Source: Sinonovacula constricta (taxonomy: Eukaryota > Mollusca > Bivalvia > Cardiida > Solecurtidae). From it: a DNA stretch of 64,000 nt. The DNA lies in the NCBI GenBank assembly GCA_007844125.1, contig CM017569.1, positions 6,969,964 to 7,033,963 of the forward strand. The letters run 5' to 3'. The translations under genes were made by a program, and so were the position numbers. Below are positions 12,315-22,850 of this stretch, piece by piece (positions within the stretch are counted from its first letter, which is position 1; each line of letters begins with the position of its first letter). Under the pieces are notes generated by a model that saw only the letters and a list, made by a program, of their open reading frames with translations, did not search any database and was not told where the DNA came from.

Positions 12315-15300
12315 GAAGAATTATATAATGCGTTTAAAGGTACATTTCAAATTAAATCTAAATACTGTTACTTACAATGCAAATTTTCTTCAATTAATAT
12401 CATTTGATTTCAAATTGAAGTGTGCTGTTCAACGCATTTAATGATGCTTGTTAAAACGATATTTGGTTTCTGAAAATAAATTCCGATTGCATAAACACAT
12501 CATGTAAACATTAAAAAAAGCCTTACGTAACAAACTGCGTCTTTGTTTCATTTATGGCTTTAATAACAATCAATATTTTGTCAAATTGCAGAAACGTGAT
12601 TGCGGGGGAAAGTAAAATTTCCATTACAAATATTTTATCAACGCCTTAATGTTTGACAATAAAGCACGGAAGAATATTTATTATCTGTTTAGAGCTATCC
12701 AAGGTGTTTGATAGTTACATTACGAATAAGCTGTTGGCCGAATCGTCCGTATAACTATAGTTTCTCACGTGTGTGCGTCCAGCAGCGATTGAAATGAGTC
12801 TAGCACTATTAAAATGATTAAAGTGGATAAGGTTCTTTTACTGGGCCTGGTATCACCCACAAAGATCTGTGTATGTTACAGGGGGACCCTGCCTAATCGT
12901 GTATGTCTTACACGGTGCCATCATATCCTGCAGATGCGGTAGCAAGATAAATCACTGATGGTTGCTGCGGTTGTGTACGCGATTACCGTCGTAAGTTTGC
13001 TGTAGCTGCTGATGTTGCTGCTGCTTGTGTTGTGATGGTAGAATTTAAGGTGCAATAGATGTTCAGGGGCGGATGGGATGGGGGTTTTCTTCAAAATAAT
13101 GTTTTGCGAGGTGTATATAACAACGTCACATAAACAACGTTTGCATTTTCCACCTCGAACATGGCATTTGTCATATTTAAAAGACATAAAATTACTCTTT
13201 AGGACCCAGAATAAACGCATTGGAATGCTGGTTTAGTATAAGTATAAACATTTGCTACTTTCGGGTCCGGTGGCTGGTTTGATTTTTGAAATACCAAGGT
13301 TTTGACTGGTATCTGGACAAATACCGACACATTTTGAACCGTTTAAAAAAAAAAAGTTTTCTGTAGTATGTTAAGTTTGATCCTGGATTTTTAAGGTGTG
13401 TGCTCGCCAGATTCGCCCCACCCTACATCCGCTACTGGTGGTAAAGATATCATGAAAGATGTAACGTATAATTGATAATGACGTTATTTTACATACACAT
13501 GTACTAATATGCCGAGTGACCAAACAGGTAGATATGATAAGTACGCCAGATTTCCCGCCAGATTTCCTGATAATTTCTGAGCGCCAGTCGTATTTGTATG
13601 ACTTCTGCTTGCGCTTTGTTTTTTCCTCGTGAAAATTCAAAACAAATCGTGTCTGTAGTGATGATGATGATTTTGATGGCTCTGATGATGACTTTGTGAA
13701 AGAGGAGTAAAGAGGGGGAGGAAGAGGCGGACGGGGATAATAATGAGAAAATATATAATGATTACGTTGTTTTTAGTGATGCTGATTAGTGGTTGGTTGC
13801 TTGTGCTACTGTTGATGGTGATAAAATTCCATCATGAATAATAGCAGTACACTTTACCGATTGGATGGAGAAAACTATAAATAAAGACAAGTTTTACACA
13901 GAATGAGAAGAATGGAAACATGTACAACTCATAAATTGTGTACTTAAGATACTTTATGTGTTTTAAAAAACAGCATAATCTTTCAGAAATCCCCAACCTG
14001 TGGCAGGTCGACGTCAACCTGCCGAGGAAAACGCATGACAAACACCGTTTTAATTGACTTCCTTTCATTCTGGTAATTCCACTAAATTGACGTCATTTCT
14101 GCGCGCATTTCGCTCGGTAATTTACAGATAGCTGGGATACATTGTTGATCGTCGGCTGAGAATCGCCATGCCAAAGTAATTAAAGAATCTCTCATTAAAG
14201 AATCGGCTTAAGTCTTTAGCGAACAGCAGAATACCTCTAGCGGAATTTCTGTTTCTCAGAAATGTGTGCAATGAGTTAGTCGTTGTAAGATCTTTAAGGG
14301 AATATGTATATTCGTGTGTTTGTATGTATGTGTGTGTATGCGTCTGTGCGTGTCTAAACGTGAGAGTGTGTGTTGCGTGTTTTTGTCTATTGCGGTAATA
14401 GATAAACAAGTAAAAACAATGCAGTAATTAATCCAGCTGAATTTTAAGGTGGGCACATGATTTATTCATTTCAATCATAGACATGAAATATTCAAACTAA
14501 TAAGAGCTTTATTAATAATGTGGACATTTGCATAAACAGTTTTAAGAAAACGATACACCATAAAATAGGGAAAAATGATAAAAATTGTATTTTCGTTAAA
14601 AAAATCTTTTCGCAACCCCTTCCCTGAGATATTCTCTGTTCCACCCCTCCCGCCCCTATGTAAACTCCAAGATATTGTGCGTACGGTTAATAAAATGTTT
14701 GTTCCTAATTTTATAATGAAAGCCAATTTCACGACCGCCGCTTTTCACTTTGATTATTCTAGGGTCAGCCCTTATTCTCACGCGTTTCTCCATTGACCGG
14801 GAAACACGATCATTTAAAGAGCCGCACGACGTCGTGCCGAAGTTTGATTCGTTTTCAGCTAGTGTCTTGGCGTTAACGTCACCGGGGATCCGTCACCCCC
14901 TGTGACGTCACGTCAATCTAGGCCGCTGAATTTCGAGCTTAAGGCAGTAGGCGACCACGGGAATGAGACTTCCTGTCGTCAACGTATAGATGGTGTACAC
15001 AAGATATGTTTCAGGGTCTTCATACTGATGATTAGATAGTTTCGGAGGCCACGATATAATTTTACATAAAAATACATTTTTCATAAATACGACGACGAAA
15101 GGTCCGACCAAATGGAAAGCAACCAACAAATTACAAATTGAGTCCAATATGCGGTAAAAATAGGGAGAAATTTAAGGGAAGAAGAGGGAACATAAACTCA
15201 GAATAACTTTATTGGATTTTCATTTTTCTGCCTTGTATAGTAATATTATTAGATTGTTGCACATAAACTAACAAACTTATAAAAACAATAGCGAGATCAG

Positions 15301-17454
15301 TGTCACATTTAACTAAAAGTTAGATTATTTTCTACATAATTTTCATACACTGCGACGCTAACTACATCCTTGCCAACCAAATCGCATCGCAAAGGAATTG
15401 CAATCAAAAACATTTTGTCCGTTTATCTTGTAACGATAATAATGATATCTCTTTAAAATTATATCGATAATGTATTTATTTAATGAGAAAGTGTATGCAA
15501 TAAATAAATAAATAAATATTATCTCAAAGTGCAGCTTAAATTATGCTTGACACATAAGCACAATGTCGGATTTTATAAATTGTCCTACTATTTCAGCTCA
15601 ATAGTCAACATCAGATTTTAATGTAAAAAGAATCAGCCATCAACATTTTTGTATTTGTTTATTATTTGTACTCCCTTCTATTTTACTGTCGAGCAACCAA
15701 TTCGGTTCTCAACGTTTTTAAAAATCTGCCGCCAAAATGTTCGTATTTTCCTCCTTTCTCCATGGTGAGTGAACACATGCACGCTGTGCTTCGAAACATT
15801 TCCAATTAACTGATTAAAGACTGATACGTTAAGGCTAAAAACTCTTTTAGATCCGAAACCCCCCTACACTGGATTTACTGCTGATTTAAATTAGTTGATA
15901 AAAATCCACAGACATTCCTGGCGTATATACGGTTTTATAGCAACCCCGCCTTTTTCGGGTAATATTGATATTATCGGCAAAGAAACCAGTCTCCCTCACA
16001 AAGCATGGAAATATGTCGCCTAGTCGGATTAATCTTGCAGATTATTTTTATACATATTATATATTTATTATTAAAATAACGATTCATCGTGCGTTTAATT
16101 GTGTTTACCCGCGGTTACAAGCAAATAAATGGGAAAATAATTACTATAGATAAGTTAGCAAAAAGGAAATGCTATTAAAATTGGTTTGGCGATTTCTCAT
16201 TGAGATATTTTGTTGTGTGTGTATGTGTGTGTGTGTCTGGTTGTTCAATGAATTTAAGGTGCAAACTCCAGTAAATAGTTTAAAAAAAATGAACAAATCA
16301 AAGTTAACGTTTTCGTATTAAGTTAAAAAACTACAAACATAAAAATATTATAAAAAATAGATAAGTATGCAGATATAACTGACCACGGATATGAATCGCA
16401 TTCTGGTGTTGATCAAAATAGAGATATATTATTAGAATTAAAAACTTATCATATATATATATATGTATATAACAATTACATAAAAGTTTTTTTTTGTAAC
16501 CATGGTTAGCAATTTATTTAGAGCTCCGTCAAAGTTGCATACTAATACTTTACAATGTCCTGGGTTTAAATAAACATGAAATTTAATTCTCGCAACATCT
16601 TATACAGTCAAATTAATCAAAATATCGTAAATAATTTGAATACATATTTTTGTTTCTCCTTGGCATACTCAGCATATTGAACGTCCTTCGTGATGCAATA
16701 AGTTAAGATACAAGTAGTAAAATTCGTTTGTATTTCTTTTTCAACCGTGCATTAATATTAAAATTTTAATTATATAAATGTAAGCAGCGGAATTACGTCT
16801 CCATTTAGAAAACATGCTCGCAAGGCAACACAGCTGTAATGGGGAGAAGATCCAAGGTAAACTTTCGGATTAAAATAACATATCATTTAGCGAGGCAAAG
16901 ATTAAAACAACATAAAGCAGGCTTATGACAAATTGGCATCATGCATTCTTGCTTGTATGGAGAAGTCGGGATCTTTTCACCGTCGTGGCTTTATTACTGC
17001 GTAAAACTGTAATTAATTCTATAGAGCATTGTTGAGGACTAGTTTAAAGCGCGGAGACATAGCTGTATTCATACGCCGGGATCTATTAGTGACAATAACG
17101 ACATTCTTGCAGCATATGTTCCCACTGTTAATACGTGACCCCTCCTTTCCGATGATGTAAAATGGTGAATAATTTACTTCCCATACTCATGCTGTGAAAA
17201 ACTGACATAAGAATAGAATTATTATATAATAAAGTTTGAACTTATGTTATAGAAAAGGGACACTGGCAAAACAAGATTTTCATAATATGTTAGCTGTTAT
17301 AACGGCACACATGGCGACTTTCCTAAATAAAGCGCTTATTTGAGGTTTAATTAAATAACAGTTAATTTTAATTTAATTAAGTTTGATATAAACTTATGGC
17401 AATAATTAAACAACACTAAGATTGTGCGAAGAATTGGAATATGTTGTAAATAGT
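12315..17454. other. intron interior, no gene seen
   Basis: AT-rich intron. Minor structure: GAT-rich stretch at 13658-13700, TG-rich stretch at 14312-14383, and the CRE-rich patch listed separately. Open frames here are short and unrecognised. Confidence 0.55.
14820..14940. promoter_or_regulatory. CRE-rich, GC-richer patch in the intron
   Basis: Within AT-rich intron, this ~120-base stretch is unusually GC-rich. It carries a 14-base perfect palindrome GCACGACGTCGTGC (14824-14837), a perfect CRE TGACGTCA (14903-14910) and flanking half sites (AACGTCAC, CGTCAC, ACGTCAAT). Another perfect CRE lies at 14088-14095. The look is that of an enhancer or an internal promoter, but no transcript can be inferred. 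Confidence 0.4.
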
Positions 17455-17556
17455 AGCAAAAATAATAGTAGAAATGGTAATGGTAGTAGCAGTTGTCATT
17501 TAAGTAGTAGTATTACAGTAGTAGTCGTCGTCGCAGTAGTAGTAGTAGTTGTTGTT

Positions 17557-17608
<52 letters not shown>

Positions 17609-17889
17609 CAGTAGCAGTTGTTGTTGTAGTAGTACTGGTAGTAATTGTAGTCTAAGAAGGAGCAGTAGAAGAACCAGCAGCAGTAGCAGCAGCTTTACTA
17701 CTAATATTAGTAGTAGCAGTAGTAGTAGCAGTAGTAGTAGCAGTAGTAGTAGCAGTAGTAGTAGCAGTAGTTGAAGTAGTGTGGTAGACGTAGAACTCTT
17801 TGAGTATTATTTTATTATAATATTAATAATTATAAATATAATAATTTTCATTTATAAATTTATTGACTTATAATTATTATTATTGATTT

Positions 17890-17984
<95 letters not shown>

Positions 17985-18130
17985 CATATTACTATTATTT
18001 AATTATATTTATATTATTACTGTTATTATTATTAATACTATAATTATTATTATCATCATTATTATGATTATTATTATTATTATTATTATTATTATAATTA
18101 TCATTATTATTATTGTTATTATTATTATTG
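17455..18130. repeat. compound trinucleotide block (TAG)n, (TCA)n, (TTA)n
   Basis: Successive tracts: TAG/CAG/GTT-type triplets at 17455-17780, AT-rich spacer, TCA repeat at about 17891-17935, then TTA repeat with ATC and GTT interruptions to about 18130. Poly-Val and poly-Asn open frames over it are artefacts. Confidence 0.95.
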
Positions 18131-20063
18131 TTGTTTACAATTATAATCACATAAATTCTCGTAAATATATTTATTTTATTCTGAATTATCACTAATTTTC
18201 ATTTTGATAAACATGATTTCTCATTGTAATGCATCATTATCACCATTGGATCATTAGTATTACTATTTGTGCTGATACTCCCAGTGGCTGCTAATCACCA
18301 CATGCAAAAGAGAAAAGAATCAATGAAAGCGAACAATGCCATTTTAAAAACAAACTTCAACATTAACAATAATTGTTCATCGTTTTTTGCCATCAATTAT
18401 TGGAATTCATATGTTTGTGTTTATTATTTGTTTTAGTGTTACAGACAACTTATTGTCACGTTTTACAATACATTAGATATGGTGAGATTTCATCATTATA
18501 AAATATAGAAGAGTAAACCAAAACATGGTTTTGAAACCGCTCGGCAAACGGAGTCGGTTGCTCTAATATGTCGTGCTTACGAAATACACCAGGATAATCT
18601 TGTAAGCACCCATCTAATTTTATTCGGTACGTGTGAGCGACTTAAAAGTTAAATAATCCAAAACTTTTGATATCTCATCTATGTTAAAGATGTAAAATGT
18701 TACACAATACTAACTTTGTATGTATGAACATATATATATTTATTCTAAAACGCTATATATTAGATGTCACTATTATTTCTTATATAAACAAAATTCTAAA
18801 AAACAAACAAAAACAAAGTCTTTATATATCATTTTAGCCAGTCTTCTATGAGAGCGTCTATAAAAATGTATGTGTATTATACGGGGCAGTGTTTACAAAT
18901 TCCGGTACAAGTGACCCGGGAAATGAGAAAGGGTCTCGTAAACGATTGCCGACAATAGTTAGCAGCGATAAGGCTTGGTGATATAAACCATGAGCCAGCA
19001 ACACACACTGTATTCTGTATTGTGTGAGTTGGATATAACAGCACAGCACCAGATGCACACAGGTTCCTATTACTAAATACCTCATCTGTGATAAAAATCC
19101 ACCATTTATAGCACGATTAACAATTCCAGGATAGCACAGAGATACGAATTCCCAACCAGACGAGCATACTCGTTTTGTTTAGTTGGCGACACCCCACGGT
19201 GATATTTATCCGGTAAATGTGAGCAATGTTTGTTGGTAAATTTGTAGAAAATATATCCAAGAAATTTTCCACGTTCTTGATTAAATCAGAAAATGTTCGG
19301 CCCAGTAGGGATAATCGGATACTCTCACAAGCAACACAGGAATATATTTTTTGGCAAAAAGATGAAAATTTATAGAAAGACCCTGCATTGTATGTTTAAG
19401 GCACTGCGACTCGATGGCTTTCCAAGAGGATACTGGTTTTCCATATGCATGTATCTCCAGGATCATGTTCTTGAAAGTGGTCCGAAAAGATAAACATACT
19501 CAAGAAGTTTTAAAGAGAGAATCAATTACAAATATATAAATAGGCGGCCGTGATTAAACACGAAATCTCGAGAATCAGAAGTGTTCCAACTCAGGCACTC
19601 TCCTTGGAGTTTAAAGTAGTTCGCTTAGACAATCTATCGTCGATCAAGGAGTAGCACCTTTGTAAAACAAATCATAGTAAGAGATACTCCTTAAGGACTC
19701 TCAGAGAAAGTATAAATAGATCAATGGGGGTAAAATGCCACTAAAGGCCTACTTAGCAGACCACTTTATTCCATCAACATACACTTACCAGTCTTAGCAC
19801 CTTTGCACAAAAACTGCACAATGCATCTCAGAGAACCTAAGATACAGCAAAATAACGGCACCAGAATCTCTTATATTTTTACATAGCTTTCCGTCAACCT
19901 TATCTCACTATTCAACAATCAAACTTGGTCGTCATCTATCATAGTTCGAAATCGCCTAAATTGGCCCAGAAACGATTGGAACTGATGTATTACCGATGTT
20001 ACGATAATGCATTCTTAAGTTGGACAGAGATAGACAGAGAAAAAAAACTTTGATAATACTCAC
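18131..20063. other. donor-proximal intron, no gene seen
   Basis: AT-rich sequence with a few GC-richer stretches (18885-19080, 19260-19500). No family recognised in the short open frames. The last ~65 bases before exon 1 stay open in the exon frame only by chance. Confidence 0.5.
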
Positions 20064-20604
20064 GTTTCTCGAGATCGTCCTCTGATTTGATAACGCCATG
20101 AGGCGTTTGTTGACTTGAATAATCCACGCCGGGTTCGATGCCCGGCGGCTGCTGGTTTAACGTGTGGTTTGAGTTCTGAACTTCTTCCTGGTCGGAGACC
20201 GGCGTCGGAACGCTATTGGAATCGTACTTTGAGTCATATGACTCGTGTTTTGGTGACAATTCCGCCGTCTGAATGGGTAATTGCATGGTGGACGGCAGTG
20301 ACGCCATTGACGACACCGACGTGCTGCACGAGAGGTTTGTGTATGTCGGTTGCATTGACGGCGGGGAGTTGTTGCTGCTGTAGAGACAGGAATTATTTGG
20401 CATTCCAGTCATCATTGGCGACATTGGTGACATCGACGTACTCAGATGGTCCCCAAGTCGCGGAGAATCGTATCCATAATATCCTGAATTCATATTATAA
20501 CCATTAAAATCCATTCCATAGTTTGCAGCCTGTTGCTGTTGCTCTGTCCAACTTAAAATGTCCTTCACTGAAAACGGTGTTGAAAAAGCTGGATTCGGAT
20601 ACAT
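20064..20604 (-). CDS. Nkx2-5: Nkx2-5/tinman homeobox gene, coding exon 1
   Basis: First coding exon of an NK2-class transcription factor that in animals specifies heart or visceral mesoderm and acts in the nucleus. It encodes residues 1-180 plus the first base of codon 181. Residues 10-19 (TPFSVKDILS) are the TN motif, an eh1-like Groucho-binding segment typical of NK genes, followed by a Gln run at 22-25. The rest is a low-complexity Ser/Pro/Asn/Tyr-rich transactivation-type region ending in an IKSED segment. The start is well placed. ATG at 20604 has a good context (ACC before ATG), an in-frame TGA lies about 80 nt upstream with no ATG between them, and the TN motif begins near residue 10 as in vertebrate NKX2-5. 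The exon ends at a GTGAGT donor (20063 to 20058 on the minus strand). The open frame continues 65 bases into the intron, which is read-through and not coding. The call rests on joining to exon 2. Confidence 0.93.
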
Positions 20605-20701
20605 GGTGCTTTTTCTGGAGATGAAAATCTTGAAAATCTTAGACGTATCTCTAGAACATAACTTTGAGGGTATAACTTTGAAGATTTGTCAAAGTGTTAT
20701 C

Positions 20702-20708
20702 CACTTAA
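20702..20708 (-). promoter_or_regulatory. NK2-type binding site TTAAGTG
   Basis: A perfect match to the tinman/Nkx2-5 consensus TYAAGTG, about 100 bases upstream of the gene's own start codon. Further TCAAGTG copies lie at 21541-21547, 21985-21991 and 22216-22222 on the plus strand. Autoregulation is known for tinman and Nkx2-5. That it happens here is inference. Confidence 0.4.
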
Positions 20709-20861
20709 GTCTTAAGCAACTCTGCTTGTGTTAAGATCATAAATTGTTAGTGTTTAAACATGAGAAAAGTGATTTTCGAATCAGCCCCATAGCACCCGGG
20801 CTCCATTCCTGTCTCGACAGGAAGCAGATTAGCCCAGCCCACTTTCTGAACAGCCAATAGG

Positions 20862-20868
20862 ATGCGAG
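20862..20868. promoter_or_regulatory. CCAAT box (AGCCAAT)
   Basis: AGCCAAT on the plus strand, about 260 bases upstream of the Nkx2-5 start codon and within a GC-richer patch. It matches the NF-Y core and works in either orientation in known promoters. Short motif, so modest confidence. Confidence 0.4.
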
Positions 20869-22717
20869 TAGCTAAAGAGGCTACATCGAATCAGAGACCC
20901 GGATATTTGGACTGCGTAAGAAGCCTAAACAAGCAGGCGGATTGTCTTAAATGATCTACATTCAATTGTGAGACGATTTTCCAAGAATGCGTGAATGTTT
21001 ACGCAGGGGCTGCATTTCACTTACCAAGAAATCTGTGAACAAGATATATGCAACCATTATATGATAATCAGAAATAAACGGAAAATATCTATGTACATCG
21101 TTTTATTGTTTAGTCGATTAAATAAGCGAAACAAAAACAAATGTAACTGTTTTGATTTGTCAAGATACTTTAAGCAATAATTAAAACATGTTATTAGTAA
21201 AAACATGGACATTAAAGCTCACAGTTTCTACTTTGTCCAGTTTATACAAAATTAAGTATTGAAAGAAATAAACCTTACGTCCCTGCTATAGTATAACACA
21301 TACGATACGCCAAATAAACGCACCAATGTATTATCAATAATTTGCCAAAGCAAAAATCCATGTCTAAGTTGGAATTTTCTGCAGATTGGGTATAACCGAC
21401 TGCGAGTCTTTGCTGTTGTTTGATCCTTGCCAAAAACCTTTAGTGCTAAAAGTCATATAGCATCTCGATTTTACAGTAAGTGTCAGGTTTTAATCTAATT
21501 ATTGTCGTCCGTATGCTGAAAACACCAAAAGAAAACTGATTCAAGTGCCAACAATTAAGTTATATATCTAAAGATTTTTTTTTTTCACGAAAGAGATTGG
21601 CATTGATTTTATTCTTTTTAAAAAGATATCTTATATTTTTTCTTCGCATCTCTTCTGCATTGTTTAATGGCGTTTGAAAAAAGTTGTCCGAGAGGGATTT
21701 AGCAACAACGCACAAAACATCCTTTAGCATTGTGTCGAAAATCTATAACATGTAATGCTATTCAACTGTTATTACGATTTCTGTAATGCCCCACTCGATG
21801 TCGAGATACATGTTTACCAGCTCCTTAATGCCCTACTTGAACGGACAAACAGTTAACACTCTAGCTTGTCATGTGGTTGCACTGTTCAGCGTCATGGTTT
21901 TGATACGACCTCATTGTTAGTGAATTGTCATCATCCACAATCGACAGATTTCAAATAGAAACGGGAAAATGAGGTTTTATTTCATCAAGTGCATCACGAG
22001 CTTTATGTTGAGAGTTTAATCGTGATTTCATCTGGACGCTTTATATTCTGAAGTTATTGTTCTTCGGTATTATTTGCAAAAGTAATTGATCATTTAGTAA
22101 CCCATTAATCCACGACTTATTGTTATAATGAAGATTATTTGGTTGTTAATTAGTCCCCAATTAGTATTATTAATTAATTCTAAGTTTCTTAAAGTGTTTT
22201 GAACAATGACAAAATTCAAGTGACCCAATACATTTTTGAGAGCAATACTTGTAAAGTTTTATGATTTTAAATGATTATTGAATGATGTTGATAGTTTATG
22301 CTTGTAGTAAATATTTTACACAAATGCTTACATCCAAAGATGGATAACAGTTTTAAAAACTTTCACATAACAAACCTCCGACTCAAAACTTATTGAGTCT
22401 CTATGTACAAAATTCAGATAGAACGTTCTTGCATACATCGTTATATATTTGCATGCATGACTTTGTTCCTTTCAAACTAACAGTAAGATCCGACTCTCTC
22501 TTGGTTGTAGCAATAATATGACCACGATCCTTTGCACAATGTTTTACGGCAAATGATCATCGTTTTCATAAATTTAAGCCATACCTATTCTCGCGATCAT
22601 ATTGTTTTATGTTTTCATAAATACTTTCTATGGCTTGTGGTTAATTTTTTTTTACTTTAAGACTATTTTGTCTGTAATATGATAGCCAGTGGAAAAGAAG
22701 CAAAAGGCAATGTAATA

Positions 22718-22723
22718 GCAGCG

Positions 22724-22754
<31 letters not shown>

Positions 22755-22757
22755 CAC
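22718..22757. repeat. (CAG)n/(CAA)n microsatellite
   Basis: A short run of GCA triplets changing to ACA triplets, next to a possible tRNA-like repeat fragment. Confidence 0.85.
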
Positions 22758-22769
22758 AATTCCATTATT

Positions 22770-22850
22770 GTTTGTATGATTCGAATCCGGGACGTCTTGC
22801 AGGCTTATCTAATGTTCTATCGACTTGACTTCTTCCGGCGTTTTTTTTTC
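22770..22850 (-). mobile_element. possible tRNA-derived SINE fragment
   Basis: On the minus strand, a TCGATAGAACATTAGATAAG segment followed by CCCGGATTCGAATCAT resembles the anticodon and T arms of a tRNA-like SINE head. No A box or tail is clear, so only a fragment is proposed. Confidence 0.3.

Larger units (their letters stand above)
1221..20063 (-). other. Nkx2-5: single ~18.8-kb phase-1 intron of Nkx2-5
   Basis: The intron is bounded by a GTGAGT donor (20063 downward) and a TTTTCTTTTTAACAG acceptor ending at 1221. It splits codon 181 after its first base. It lies between the N-terminal part and the homeodomain part, as in other tinman/Nkx2-5 genes, but is long compared with the short intron I know from mammals. 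No further exon is needed to make a continuous protein. It contains several microsatellites, a 25-bp minisatellite, a SINE copy and a CRE-rich patch, listed separately. The open frames inside it are short and match no family I recognise. Confidence 0.9.
20605..20950 (-). promoter_or_regulatory. Nkx2-5: 5' UTR / proximal promoter region of Nkx2-5
   Basis: Sequence immediately upstream of the Nkx2-5 start codon (higher coordinates). Visible motifs are three TCF/LEF-like CTTTGA/TCAAAG cores at 20662-20694, an NK2-type site TTAAGTG (minus strand, 20702-20708), an inverted repeat with an M-CAT-like CATTCCT at 20804-20823, and an AGCCAAT box at 20862-20868. No good TATA box is visible. GC content is higher around 20780-20900 than in the flanks, which would fit the core promoter. 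The transcription start cannot be placed from sequence alone, and binding is inference from short motifs. Confidence 0.5.

Noticed and set aside
12007..12407. Cys/Val-rich and His/Thr-rich open frames
   Set aside because: Pure CA repeat artefacts in all frames.
17422..17655. Poly-valine open frame
   Set aside because: Derived from GTA trinucleotide repeat.
20115..20507. 130-aa plus-strand frame
   Set aside because: Antisense shadow of Nkx2-5 exon 1.
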